The position numbers were made by a program, and so were the translations under genes. Shown here one piece after another: positions 1 to 8,626 of a stretch of DNA of 64,000 nt. Each line of letters begins with the position of its first letter. Positions within the stretch are counted from its first letter, which is position 1. The stretch comes from Bacillota bacterium (GTDB lineage Bacteria > Bacillota > Clostridia > Lachnospirales > Lachnospiraceae), in NCBI GenBank assembly GCA_023409535.1, contig JAEYGZ010000050.1:28873-92872 (forward strand), read 5' to 3'. The notes below the pieces were generated by a model that was given only the letters and a program-made list of their open reading frames with translations, searched no databases and was not told the DNA's origin.

Positions 1-1634
1 TTGATCTGCCCCATCTCATTTTTAATAAAGGAAGCATTCCTGTAGCTGACCAAGGGCATAATTCCGCATAGGATCTTTGTATCCGCCAGCTCCTTGATAC
101 GCTGAATACGCTCCGCATCCTCTCTGGAATAGATCGGCTGGGTCAGAAAATACTTGGCTCCCGCGTCAATCTTACGTTTCATACGCTCGACTACCTTTTC
201 CGCAGAGCCTCTTGCATGATTGAGGGCACCGCCATAATATATGGGTTCCGAAGCAAAATGCTCCACGTTCATTTCCTTCACATAGTCCATCAGCTGGACA
301 GAATTATAATCAAATACCGCAGTTGTAGATACTCTGCTCTCACCGGGTACCGGATCGCCGGTAACCAGAAGAAGGTTACGAATTCCGTGGATATAAGCCC
401 CCAGCAGCATAGAACGCATGGAGATCATATTACGGTCCCTGCAGCAGATATGGGGCATCACTGCCAAACCGGTCTCCTCTGCTATTTTAATGCCCATCAG
501 GACAGAATCCACACGGCTTCTTCCAAGCGGTGAATCCGCAAAGGTAATAATATCCGCACCCTTTGCCTTCACAGTGTGGGCACATTCCATGATCTGGTCA
601 ATGTTTGCATCATAGGGCGGGTCAAGCTCAACAGCAATTACCTTCTTTCCGCTCTGTAAAAGCTGATAGAAATCATTTTCCCTGATGGGCAGCTTACTGC
701 CTTCAGCCGCACTGTGCTCCGTTCTCTGTACACTAATTCGATTTTTTCCGGCAAGCTGCTGAGACAGGGCACGAATATATTCCGGCGTTGTACCGCAGCA
801 CCCCCCCAGCAGGTCAATGCCCAAGTCCGCAATCAGCTTCATATTCCCGGCAAAGTATCTTGCGTTGTCCATGAACACCATACGATTTTGCAGCTGCTCC
901 GGATAGCCGGCATTGGGGGAGATATAGATATATTTGCCTGCCGGAAAGCTGATGCGCTTCGCCAGCAGCTGCATATGCCCGGAACCCACACCGCAATTTA
1001 AACCGCAGGCATCAATACCTTCAATCTTCGCAGCCTTATCAAGAATACGGGCCGCACGGACACCTGAGGCGGTAAAGCCGTTCTTATTCACACAAAAGCT
1101 GACCATCACAAACATATTTTTCTGTTTACTTTTTATGTACGCAGCCAGTTCTTCTATATAATGAGCACTTGAAAAGGTCTCAAAATGAATTCCGTTTAAC
1201 CCCTCCTCAATGAACAAGTCGCAAAGCCTTTTATACTCCGCAAGCACAATTTGTTCATCGGTCTCTGCCGCTTCCGGAATCGGACCGATATCACCGAGAA
1301 TCCAGAGTGACTTGCTTTCCGTAACTTCCTGCAATCCATCCTCTATGCTCTCTCTGGCAGCCTCTTTTGCCAAGCGGCAGGCAGCCTTGACTATTTTTCT
1401 CTGCTCCTCTTCCTCACAGTTAAGTACTGTCCGGTTAGCCGCAAAGGTATTTGTCCTGATCAGGCGTGCTCCTGCCTTTATATAATCAGAATGTATCGTC
1501 TTAATAACGGTCGGATTCGAAAGATTGGCAAACTCCGGTACTGCATCCGGTTGATTGACAATGCTGCAGTAATAGGTTCCCATCGAACCATCCATGATCA
1601 TTTGATGTTCCTTCAGATATTCATTCAAATTCAT
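1..1634 (-). CDS. bifunctional homocysteine S-methyltransferase / 5,10-methylenetetrahydrofolate reductase (3' end off the window)
   Basis: I translated this frame from ATG 1634. It stays open for 544 codons to the left edge, so the C-terminus is missing (YitJ-type homologues run to about 610 residues). The N-terminal half is a homocysteine methyltransferase TIM barrel with start MDGSMGTYY and the zinc ligands GLNCG (Cys near residue 210) and GGCCG (two Cys near 275). The C-terminal half is an MTHFR barrel with the HxxCRDRN-type motif PHICCRDRN and a VTGDP segment. The fusion makes methyl-THF and methylates homocysteine to methionine. A GGAAGG ribosome binding site precedes the ATG. The short leader leaves no room for an S-box. 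Confidence 0.93.
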   Translation of the reverse strand, partial: MNLNEYLKEHQMIMDGSMGTYYCSIVNQPDAVPEFANLSNPTVIKTIHSDYIKAGARLIRTNTFAANRTVLNCEEEEQRKIVKAACRLAKEAARESIEDGLQEVTESKSLWILGDIGPIPEAAETDEQIVLAEYKRLCDLFIEEGLNGIHFETFSSAHYIEELAAYIKSKQKNMFVMVSFCVNKNGFTASGVRAARILDKAAKIEGIDACGLNCGVGSGHMQLLAKRISFPAGKYIYISPNAGYPEQLQNRMVFMDNARYFAGNMKLIADLGIDLLGGCCGTTPEYIRALSQQLAGKNRISVQRTEHSAAEGSKLPIRENDFYQLLQSGKKVIAVELDPPYDANIDQIMECAHTVKAKGADIITFADSPLGRSRVDSVLMGIKIAEETGLAVMPHICCRDRNMISMRSMLLGAYIHGIRNLLLVTGDPVPGESRVSTTAVFDYNSVQLMDYVKEMNVEHFASEPIYYGGALNHARGSAEKVVERMKRKIDAGAKYFLTQPIYSREDAERIQRIKELADTKILCGIMPLVSYRNASFIKNEMGQI

Positions 1635-1668
1635 CCGTCTAATTCCTTCCATTCCTTTGGTTTTCCCT

Positions 1669-1697
1669 ATTATATATCATTCCTTAAACTACCACAA
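1669..1697 (-). promoter_or_regulatory. sigma-A promoter of the methyltransferase/MTHFR gene
   Basis: TTGTGG is followed after 17 bases by TATAAT on the minus strand, about 35 bases upstream of the start codon. The -10 is perfect and the -35 is only moderate. Confidence 0.6.
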
Positions 1698-1771
1698 GTA
1701 TGAAATATCCATACTATTTTTTACCGGAATATGCTATACTGTCCCTATTACAGATGAAATGAGGCCGGCTC

Positions 1772-2164
1772 ATGAAAAACAGAACATTTGCTAAATGCAT
1801 AACGATACTGATCCCAATCGGACTGGTGATCCTATATTTATTTAAAGATATGATATTTGCCTGGATGGCATTCCTGCCCCCCTGCGTTCTCTATACCAAT
1901 CTCGGTCTCTATTGCCCGGCCTGCGGTAATACCCGCAGTGTAGATGCTCTCCTTGAAGGTGATTTTACCCTGGCAATGCATTTTAATATCGTCCCCATCC
2001 TCGCTCTGCTGATTGGCTTGGCCGCATATATTGAGCTTGCTGCCTACAGCCTTGGCAAACAGCTTCGTATTCTCCCAAGAAAGCTTAGCTTTTATCTTAT
2101 TCTGATTGCGATTGTCCTTGTATACCTTATACTGCGCAATTTTATACCTGAGCTTGCTCCTTAA
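1772..2164 (+). CDS. DUF2752 family small membrane protein
   Basis: This 130-residue protein has three hydrophobic segments (about residues 8-30, 72-94 and 103-122). It carries the family hallmark CPACGNTRS at 48-56, a CxxCG motif lying just outside the first membrane span. The family is widespread and has no settled function; the cysteines could bind metal or be redox active. An extended -10 (TGC then TATACT at 1735-1740) stands upstream, divergent from the MTHFR promoter. The next gene is convergent across a strong hairpin, so this is probably a single-gene transcript. The family assignment rests on the CPACG motif and the topology. Confidence 0.8.
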   Translation: MKNRTFAKCITILIPIGLVILYLFKDMIFAWMAFLPPCVLYTNLGLYCPACGNTRSVDALLEGDFTLAMHFNIVPILALLIGLAAYIELAAYSLGKQLRILPRKLSFYLILIAIVLVYLILRNFIPELAP

Positions 2165-2212
2165 ACGAATTCGGATTATGTCAGCAATTAGGTACTGTCC
2201 GATAAAAAATTG

Positions 2213-2258
2213 CTCCTCCTTATGGGAACAGATGACTCTGTTGTATAATAAGGAGGAG
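2213..2258. terminator. bidirectional hairpin between convergent genes
   Basis: An 11-bp perfect stem (CTCCTCCTTAT with ATAAGGAGGAG) encloses a second hairpin (AACAGA, loop, TCTGTT). T-rich tracts flank both sides, which suits termination in both directions. Confidence 0.7.
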
Positions 2259-2293
2259 TATTTTATAATTGATTAACTTTATAATATCGATTC

Positions 2294-2890
2294 TTAATAT
2301 ACGGAAGAGTCAATATCTCTTGTAATCTCATCATAATATTGCTGATAAATGTTACCGAACTCACCATTACTTATTGAAAGGGCACCTACCACAATAAAAC
2401 CAATGGCTATGACGACGGTAATTGCGCCAAGAACGATTCCCACAATTGCCATGGGTCTTCCGGCTTTGTTTTTCTTAACTACGATGATACCAAGAACGAT
2501 GCTGATAATGGAAAGCGGCAGCGAGATAAACCAGCAGCAGCTGAGCAGGAAGCCCAGGATACCGCATACCAACGAACCAATTGCCATACCGTTGCTCTTA
2601 GGCTGGTTAATCTGTTGATATTGCTGGTATTGTGAATATGGATTCTGGTACTGATTATATTGTTGATTTTGATTATATTGCTGATTTTGATTATATTGCT
2701 GATTTGGGTCATATTGCTGATTCTGGCTGTATTGCTGATTCTGGTTATACTGTTGATTCGTCCCTGGTGATTGATACTGCGGTTCCTGATACGTTCCGTA
2801 AGGCTGCTGGTTACCGGTCTGGTCATTCGGGTTTGTGTCTTGATTATTCGGTTCATTGTTATTTGTATACGGATTGTTATTTTCTTCCAT
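2294..2890 (-). CDS. DUF4190-like membrane protein with Asn/Gln/Tyr-rich repeat N-terminus
   Basis: I start at MEENNN because AAAGGGGAT lies seven bases before that ATG; an in-frame ATG six codons upstream lacks a site. The 198-residue product begins with about 95 hydrophilic residues of low complexity, including six tandem NQQY-type hexapeptides at 45-80. Two membrane spans follow at about 102-138 and 145-172, the second with the G-x-A-I-x-G-I-x-x-G pattern of DUF4190. The tail ends in a short acidic segment. Function is unknown. Related proteins in Clostridia often join a disordered cytoplasmic head to a membrane hairpin. It is transcribed toward the DUF2752 gene. Confidence 0.75.
   Translation of the reverse strand: MEENNNPYTNNNEPNNQDTNPNDQTGNQQPYGTYQEPQYQSPGTNQQYNQNQQYSQNQQYDPNQQYNQNQQYNQNQQYNQYQNPYSQYQQYQQINQPKSNGMAIGSLVCGILGFLLSCCWFISLPLSIISIVLGIIVVKKNKAGRPMAIVGIVLGAITVVIAIGFIVVGALSISNGEFGNIYQQYYDEITRDIDSSVY
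2651..2758 (-). repeat. six tandem 18-bp coding repeats (NQQYxQ units)
   Basis: The repeats read NQQYNQ, NQQYSQ, NQQYDP, NQQYNQ, NQQYNQ and NQQYNQ. They are in frame within the DUF4190-like gene and differ mostly by single bases, so repeat number could vary between strains. Confidence 0.85.
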
Positions 2891-3095
2891 CTTTAATCCC
2901 CTTTGCATTCAATTTTTGCCTGAATTATTTTTATATAAATTCAGACAAATCTGTTAAATTAATCCTATCATACTTCATTTCCTTATTCAATATTATTTTC
3001 AACAGGGCAAAAAATCATACAGGACATCAATTAGACCAAATTACCTGTTTCATGCAAGGTTTTCCGCTAAACTTTACACTTTTCAATATAATTTA

Positions 3096-3124
3096 TTGAC
3101 TGTATTAATAGAAACAAATATAAT
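3096..3124 (+). promoter_or_regulatory. strong sigma-A promoter of the isomerase gene
   Basis: TTGACT, 17 bases, TATAAT. The start codon lies about 140 bases beyond the predicted transcription start, leaving a long untranslated leader. Apart from this promoter and the leader hairpin, the interval 2891-3272 shows nothing else. Confidence 0.75.
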
Positions 3125-3207
3125 TAGAAACAGAGTTAACGATAAAACTATGATATGTCCCCAAATCATTATTTTATCAGTTTACATTGCCAGACTCATA
3201 TTTATAA

Positions 3208-3225
3208 AAGGAGGTAAACCTCCTT
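3208..3225 (+). promoter_or_regulatory. leader hairpin carrying a decoy Shine-Dalgarno
   Basis: AAGGAGGT and ACCTCCTT form a perfect 8-bp stem with a two-base loop, about 48 bases before the isomerase start. The left arm is a perfect ribosome-binding sequence but no start codon follows it. Its role is unknown. Confidence 0.4.
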
Positions 3226-3272
3226 CATCCAGGTAATACCAAATCAAATATTTTATTTAGGAGGATATTGTA

Positions 3273-4748
3273 ATGAATATACCGAAGGTCAAATTAGGTA
3301 TGATTGCTGTCAGCCGTGACTGCTTTCCCATGGAGCTGTCTGCCAGCAGAAGAAAAGCGGTTATAGCCGCTTATGAGAAAAAGGGGATCATCTATGAATG
3401 TCCCACTACTGTTGAAAATGAATTACATATGAAGAAGGCACTGGAGGAGGTTCAGGATGCAGGCTGCAACGCACTTGTCGTATACCTTGGCAACTTCGGA
3501 CCGGAAACTGCCGAGACTCTTCTTGCCAAATATTTCGACGGTCCTGTGATGTATGCTGCAGCTGCCGAGGAAAGCGGCGATGATCTGCAGGACGGCAGAG
3601 GCGATGCTTATTGCGGAATGCTGAATGCAAGCTATAATCTGAAGCTTCGCGGTATTAAAGCTTACATACCGGAATATCCCGTAGGCAGTCCTGAAGAGGT
3701 TGCTGAAATGATTGAAGAATTTGTACCTGTTGCAAGAGCGGTCATCGGCTTAAATAATTTAAAAATTATCTCCTTTGGTCCCCGTCCGCAGGACTTCCTT
3801 GCTTGTAACGCCCCTATTAAACAGCTTTATAATATCGGTGTTGAGATTGAGGAAAACTCCGAGCTGGACTTATTCGCAGCTTTCAACGCACATGCAAATG
3901 ATCCCAGAATTCCCGAGGTGATTAAGAGCATGGAACAGGAATTGGGGGCAGGAAATAAGATGCCCGGCATCCTTCCAAAGCTTGCGCAGTATGAGCTTAC
4001 TTTACTTGATTGGGCCCAGGAACACAAGGGTTCCAGGGAGTTCGTGGCATTTGCCAATAAATGCTGGCCTTCCTTCCAGACTCAGTTCGGTTTTGTTCCT
4101 TGCTATGTGAACAGCCGCCTTACTGCGCTCGGCTATCCGGTATCCTGTGAGGTTGATATCTACGGAGCCCTGAGTGAATATATCGGAACCTGTATCAGCG
4201 AGGACGCGGTAACCTTGCTTGATATTAATAATACAGTTCCTGTGGATATGTATCAGTCCGAAATTAAGGGTAAATTCAATTATTCCCATAAGGATACCTT
4301 CATGGGCTTCCACTGCGGCAACACCGCTATCTGCAAATTGAGCAATTCTTCCATGAAGAATCAAAAAATCATGGCAAGAGCTTTAGAGCCGAATCAGGAG
4401 CCGAATATCACCCGGGGAACTCTGGAGGGAGATATCATTCCCGGAAATATCACTTTCTTCCGCCTCCAGAGTACTGCCGATGCACTGCTTCGCGCATATG
4501 TTGCTGAAGGTGAAGTGCTTCCGGTTGCAACCCGTTCCTTCGGCGGTATCGGAATCTTTGCAATTCCTGAGATGGGACGCTTCTATCGCCATGTATTAAT
4601 TGAGAAGAACTATCCTCATCATGGTGCGGTTGCCTTCGGACATTACGGCAAGGCATTGTTTGATGTATTCCGTTACTTAGGGGTAACCGAGATCGGTTTT
4701 AATCAGCCTAAGGGTATGCTTTATAAGACGGAGAATCCTTTTGCATAG
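3273..4748 (+). CDS. L-fucose/L-arabinose isomerase family protein
   Basis: This 491-residue protein matches the L-fucose isomerase-like family (FucI/AraA fold). It has an N-terminal Rossmann-like half (ALVVYLGNFGPE near residue 70, SFGPRPQDF near 170) and a C-terminal half with YIGTCISEDA near 310 and a late GHYGKALF segment. These enzymes convert an aldose to a ketose using a divalent metal; the real substrate cannot be read from sequence. GGAGG lies eight bases before the ATG. The gene is monocistronic, with a strong promoter, a long leader and a convergent terminator. No sugar kinase, aldolase or transporter accompanies it, which is unusual for a dedicated catabolic isomerase. Confidence 0.85.
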   Translation: MNIPKVKLGMIAVSRDCFPMELSASRRKAVIAAYEKKGIIYECPTTVENELHMKKALEEVQDAGCNALVVYLGNFGPETAETLLAKYFDGPVMYAAAAEESGDDLQDGRGDAYCGMLNASYNLKLRGIKAYIPEYPVGSPEEVAEMIEEFVPVARAVIGLNNLKIISFGPRPQDFLACNAPIKQLYNIGVEIEENSELDLFAAFNAHANDPRIPEVIKSMEQELGAGNKMPGILPKLAQYELTLLDWAQEHKGSREFVAFANKCWPSFQTQFGFVPCYVNSRLTALGYPVSCEVDIYGALSEYIGTCISEDAVTLLDINNTVPVDMYQSEIKGKFNYSHKDTFMGFHCGNTAICKLSNSSMKNQKIMARALEPNQEPNITRGTLEGDIIPGNITFFRLQSTADALLRAYVAEGEVLPVATRSFGGIGIFAIPEMGRFYRHVLIEKNYPHHGAVAFGHYGKALFDVFRYLGVTEIGFNQPKGMLYKTENPFA

Positions 4749-4801
4749 GATATAAATAATGTAGATTGACAAAGGGACGGAGACAGGTGCAACAACAGGA
4801 A

Positions 4802-4842
4802 GGGAGCAGGGGACGGACTACTTCAGTCCTTCTCCTGCTCCC
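4802..4842. terminator. terminator hairpin between isomerase and hsp20
   Basis: GGGAGCAGG pairs with CCTGCTCCC around an inner GGACT/AGTCC hairpin. It lies between two converging genes. U tracts are weak on both sides. Confidence 0.6.
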
Positions 4843-4866
4843 CGTCACTTTGATTACCTAAATTAT

Positions 4867-5280
4867 TTACTTAACTTCAATTCTTTTAGGCTCATCTATT
4901 ATGGCATTTTCCTTGGGAAGTGTGACTTCCAGCACTCCGTTGTTATAGGAGGCTGAGATATCTTCCTTCTTAATTCCGGGGATATGGAAGCTTCTGCAAT
5001 AGGAGTTATAGCGTCTCTCCTGTCTTACATAATTATGCTTCTTCTCCTTCTTTTCTTCGCTGTGGTTTGCAGTGATTGTCAAGGTTTCCTGGTCCAAATC
5101 AATATTTATGTCCTGCTTATCAAAGCCGGGCAGCTCAGCCTGCAGCAGATAACTGTCACCCTTATCAATCACATCGGTGTTAAAGTTATCAAAGCGGCTG
5201 AAGCCATCTCCAAAGAAGTCATGAAATACTCTGTCAAAAAATAACGGTCCTGTGGGTTCAAATAATGCTGGTCTTAACAT
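4867..5280 (-). CDS. Hsp20/alpha-crystallin family small heat-shock protein
   Basis: A 137-residue chaperone that holds unfolded proteins. The alpha-crystallin domain spans about residues 35-125 with the typical AELPGFDKQDINID start, the NHSEEK and YVRQERRY segments, and the GVLEVTLPK strand with its neighbouring NNG turn. I start at MLRPALFEP because AAGGAG lies eight bases upstream. An in-frame GTG three codons earlier forms part of that ribosome binding site. A consensus sigma-A promoter stands about 85 bases upstream. No CIRCE element is present, so control by HrcA is unlikely. An inverted repeat in the untranslated leader may be regulatory. Confidence 0.95.
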   Translation of the reverse strand: MLRPALFEPTGPLFFDRVFHDFFGDGFSRFDNFNTDVIDKGDSYLLQAELPGFDKQDINIDLDQETLTITANHSEEKKEKKHNYVRQERRYNSYCRSFHIPGIKKEDISASYNNGVLEVTLPKENAIIDEPKRIEVK

Positions 5281-5323
5281 AATAACCACTCCTTCTTAAA
5301 TGATTTTAATTATTTATATATAA

Positions 5324-5354
5324 GATAACGGATTGACTATTTGTCTCCGTTTAT
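5324..5354. promoter_or_regulatory. inverted repeat in the hsp20 leader
   Basis: GATAACGGA and TCCGTTTATC pair with one bulged base, just downstream of the predicted transcription start. It could be an operator or a leader RNA hairpin. It does not match CIRCE or a ROSE thermometer. Confidence 0.4.
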
Positions 5355-5369
5355 CTATATGCAATATAT

Positions 5370-5398
5370 GTTATACATCATATAGAACAGTTAGTCAA
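5370..5398 (-). promoter_or_regulatory. sigma-A promoter of hsp20
   Basis: TTGACT, 17 bases, TATAAC on the minus strand. This and the leader inverted repeat are the only signals seen in the gene-free interval 5281-5597. Confidence 0.7.
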
Positions 5399-5597
5399 CA
5401 TCTTTTTTATAATCGAATTATAAAATAATTATAAACTCCTTCATTTCTTCATACCTACAATGCAAACCACAACAAATAAAGTGGTTTATATCTGATTTAT
5501 ATGGAAATATTATGGAATCTGTTGTAACATTAAATCAAAGAGCACTCTTACACCCGTTAACATGATTAAATTAAGCTGCCTGCACAAAGGTAACGCA

Positions 5598-6503
5598 ATG
5601 GAGAAATGTATGATAAAATTCAAGGCAATTATTTTTGGTATCGTTGTTATCCTCCTTACCGCTACCGTAACTTATGTCGTTTTCTATTTCAGGGAAGATG
5701 ACACCTCTATTGATTGGAGGAAGGAGCTTTCTTATGAAGAAAACCAAATTCATGACATATCCTTTGAAGCGTCCTCTCCCTGTCCGGTCATTCCTGTAAA
5801 AATCAACGATAAAGAAGTAAAATTATTATTTGATACGGGCAATGGAATGGGCTTTTTAATGACAACAGCTTTGCAGGATCAAATTGATTATGACGTTATC
5901 GGTACAACGACAGAACTTAACGCTGACGGCACCTACCGGGGAGAAGGCAGCTCCGTCCTATTAAAAAGCATCAATGTATTCGGCGAACAATACCATGATG
6001 TTAAATCCTCGCTAAATGACTGGAGGATGTTTAGCTCCTCAAAATTTAACGGTACCATTGGTCTTACCTACTTTAGTCACAAGGTAATCACTCTTGATTA
6101 TAAGAACAAAAAGATAGCTGTCTGCAGCGAACCCATCGATTATAGCACCCTGCGGCAGGAAAATTATATTGTATTACCTTTAATCAAGTCAGAGCTAAGC
6201 CATGAGCAGGATCTATTATTTTTTGAAGGAGAAGTAAATGGAGAAAAAAGCACGATATACTTAGATACCGGCGCAAGTCGTTCCTTTTATGATATTGATA
6301 ATGCCGGCACCGGGATAGAACTCAAATTGGGCAATGTAACATATCACTTTGATTGTGATAAATTAATACACGATGAGATCGGATTTGAAGATGATTTCAG
6401 CTACCCGCTTACATTTGCGATCAACTCTGATTTATTAAAGGCCAATCATTTTGTGATTATAATCGATAAAATTCAAAACAATCTTATTATTAGAAGAAAT
6501 TAA
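5598..6503 (+). CDS. membrane-anchored retropepsin-like protein with two DTG motifs
   Basis: The start at MEKCMIKF is chosen because AAAGG lies seven bases upstream; the earlier in-frame ATG at 5562 has no site. The product is 301 residues: one N-terminal membrane anchor (about 8-32), then an extracytoplasmic body. It holds two aspartic-protease signatures, FDTGNG at 79-83 and YLDTGAS at 223-227, and an intervening GTIGLTYF that resembles the hydrophobic-hydrophobic-Gly strand following such motifs. Retropepsins have one DTG per chain and act as dimers, while pepsins have two per chain. This looks like a tandem two-domain bacterial relative. The substrate is unknown, and proteolysis itself is an inference. 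Confidence 0.7.
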   Translation: MEKCMIKFKAIIFGIVVILLTATVTYVVFYFREDDTSIDWRKELSYEENQIHDISFEASSPCPVIPVKINDKEVKLLFDTGNGMGFLMTTALQDQIDYDVIGTTTELNADGTYRGEGSSVLLKSINVFGEQYHDVKSSLNDWRMFSSSKFNGTIGLTYFSHKVITLDYKNKKIAVCSEPIDYSTLRQENYIVLPLIKSELSHEQDLLFFEGEVNGEKSTIYLDTGASRSFYDIDNAGTGIELKLGNVTYHFDCDKLIHDEIGFEDDFSYPLTFAINSDLLKANHFVIIIDKIQNNLIIRRN

Positions 6504-6550
6504 TAATGTTTTAAATAAAACTTTTTTATCACAGCTGAAATTCAGGAGTT

Positions 6551-6586
6551 GAAAACAGGCCCCTCATACTTGAGAAGCCTGTTTTC
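6551..6586. terminator. bidirectional terminator
   Basis: GAAAACAGGC and GCCTGTTTTC form a 10-bp stem with an inner CTCA/TGAG hairpin, lying between convergent genes. The A and T runs of the stem give short U tracts on both strands. Confidence 0.75.
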
Positions 6587-6604
6587 ACGCTCTTGAAACT
6601 ATAC

Positions 6605-8626
6605 CTATTCCAATTCAAATGCTCCTGTATAAAGCTGATAGTATTTTCCTCTCTGCTCAATTAATTGATCATGGCTGCCGCGCTCTATTATCCTTCCATG
6701 CTCCAGAACCATAATAACATCGGAATTCTGTACGGTGGAAAGTCTGTGAGCAATGACAAATACTGTCCTTCCCTTCATCAGCGCATCCATCCCCTTTTGA
6801 ACGATGGCCTCAGTTCTGGTATCAATGGAAGAAGTAGCTTCATCCAGAATCATTACCGGAGGATCTGCCACGGCTGCACGAGCAATTGAAATAAGCTGGC
6901 GCTGCCCCTGGGAGAGTCCGCTTCCGTCTCCCTCCAGTACGGTATCATAACCCTGGGGAAGCATCCGGATAAAACCGTCCGCGTTGGCAAGCTTGGCAGC
7001 TGCGATGCATTCCTCATCGGAAGCATCCAGCTTTCCGTAACGGATATTGTCCATCACAGTGCCGGTAAACAGATTGACATCCTGCAGTACAACCCCAAGG
7101 GAACGGCGAAGATCAGCCTTTTTAATCTTATTTATATTGATCCCGTCATAGCGTATTTTTCCGTCCGCTATATCATAAAAACGGTTGATCAGATTAGTAA
7201 TGGTCGTCTTTCCTGCCCCGGTTGCACCGACGAAAGCAACCTTCTGACCGGGAAGGGCATAGAGGGATATATTGTGCAGGACAATTTTATCCTCCGTATA
7301 GCCGAAATCAACATCATGAAAGACAATCTCGCCCTGAAGCGGAACATAAGAAACCGTTCCGTCGCTGTGAGGATGCTTCCAGGCCCACATATCCGTACGT
7401 TGGGAACACTCCTCCAGTTCCCCGTTTCTATACTTCGCATTGACCAGGGTAACATAACCCTCGTCCTGTTCGCTTTCCTCATCCATGAGCTCAAAGATTC
7501 TGGATGCACCTGCAAGAGCCATGATCACCATATTAAACTGCATGGAGATCTGCCCGATGGGATTGATAAAGCTGCGGGAAAGGATCAAAAAAGAAACGAT
7601 GGTACCAACAGTAAGTACGTTAATACCTGTCAGGCTGAGATTGGGAAGCTCTGCAATCCCTGCTGCTCCTCCGAAGATAGCCAGCAGCACATACAGCATA
7701 TAACCCATATTACCGACAATGGGCATAGTAATATTACCGTACTTATTAGCCTCTGTGGCGCTGTAGCAAAGTTCATCATTCTTTTGGCTGAAGGTTTCCA
7801 AGGCCTTTTCCTCATGGCAGAAAACCTTTACAACCTTCTGACCGTTGATAATCTCCTCAATATAGCCGTTAACGTCGCCCAAAGACTCCTGCTGCTTCAT
7901 GAAAAAACTGCCGCTGCGGCCAACCAGTATTCTGATCACCTTAAGCAGCAAAAATGCGAACGCAAGCACAAACAAAGTCAGTCCGACGCTTAAGTAAAGC
8001 ATGGAGAAAAATGCCGCCATTACGGTAACCACAGAGGAAAACATCTGAGGAAAGCTTTGGGTTATGGCTTGCCGCAGCGTATCCGTATCATTGGTATACC
8101 GGCTCATGGTGTCGCCGTGGGTGTGGGTATCAAAGTAACGGATCGGCAGGGTCTGCATATGGTTAAACATCCGGTCCCTGATTTTCTTCAGGGTTCCCTG
8201 TCCCACCACAACCATGGCGCGGTTATAAAACAGGGTGGAAAGAATACCGACCAGATAGATGAAGCCCATCATGGTGATCACCCGGAGCAGTTCTGTATAT
8301 ACAGGATGCTGCTGTCCCAGCAGCGGGATGATGTAACCGTCAATCAGTGTTTTCATAAACAGTGCGGAAGCGGCACTTGCGGCTGCGCTTAACAGGATGC
8401 ACACCACAACAAAGATTAACTGAAGCCTGTACTCAGCCATGAAGGACAGGAGCCGTTTCAGAGTTCCCGGCTGAAAGCGCCGCATGGGAGGCCTGCCGGT
8501 CATACCAGGCTGTTTTTTCACAGAGCCTCTATTCACAATGTCTTCATTCAAAGCATGCTTATTCTCAATATCTTTATGCAAGGCATCTTTATTCTCAATG
8601 TCTTTATTCTCAGTATCTTTATTCAT
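6605..8626 (-). CDS. ABC exporter half-transporter, catalytic subunit of a heterodimer
   Basis: I start at MNKDTENK (AGGAGGTG seven bases upstream), giving 673 residues and an 8-bp overlap with the preceding ABC gene. A basic, repetitive head (about 1-35, KDIENK-type repeats) precedes a six-span exporter domain and the nucleotide-binding domain. The latter has Walker A GATGAGKT at 467-474, signature LSQGQ at 571-575, Walker B ending D595-E596 and switch His627. The catalytic Glu and His are intact but the signature is altered (Q for G). This is the complement of its partner and typical of BmrCD/TM287-288-type heterodimers. Drug or lipid export is likely, given the MarR gene upstream. Confidence 0.92.
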   Translation of the reverse strand: MNKDTENKDIENKDALHKDIENKHALNEDIVNRGSVKKQPGMTGRPPMRRFQPGTLKRLLSFMAEYRLQLIFVVVCILLSAAASAASALFMKTLIDGYIIPLLGQQHPVYTELLRVITMMGFIYLVGILSTLFYNRAMVVVGQGTLKKIRDRMFNHMQTLPIRYFDTHTHGDTMSRYTNDTDTLRQAITQSFPQMFSSVVTVMAAFFSMLYLSVGLTLFVLAFAFLLLKVIRILVGRSGSFFMKQQESLGDVNGYIEEIINGQKVVKVFCHEEKALETFSQKNDELCYSATEANKYGNITMPIVGNMGYMLYVLLAIFGGAAGIAELPNLSLTGINVLTVGTIVSFLILSRSFINPIGQISMQFNMVIMALAGASRIFELMDEESEQDEGYVTLVNAKYRNGELEECSQRTDMWAWKHPHSDGTVSYVPLQGEIVFHDVDFGYTEDKIVLHNISLYALPGQKVAFVGATGAGKTTITNLINRFYDIADGKIRYDGININKIKKADLRRSLGVVLQDVNLFTGTVMDNIRYGKLDASDEECIAAAKLANADGFIRMLPQGYDTVLEGDGSGLSQGQRQLISIARAAVADPPVMILDEATSSIDTRTEAIVQKGMDALMKGRTVFVIAHRLSTVQNSDVIMVLEHGRIIERGSHDQLIEQRGKYYQLYTGAFELE

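Noticed and set aside
1635..1771. Possible S-box before the methionine-pathway gene
   Set aside because: The leader after the promoter is only about 30 bases and holds no S-box motifs.
2640..2770. Tandem 18-bp repeats suggesting a CRISPR array
   Set aside because: The repeats are contiguous, without spacers, and encode in-frame NQQY units of a membrane protein.
5281..5597. CIRCE element before hsp20
   Set aside because: No TTAGCACTC-N9-GAGTGCTAA sequence is present on either strand.
7274..7993. 239-codon open frame on the plus strand
   Set aside because: It is antisense to the catalytic ABC subunit and lacks a start signal.
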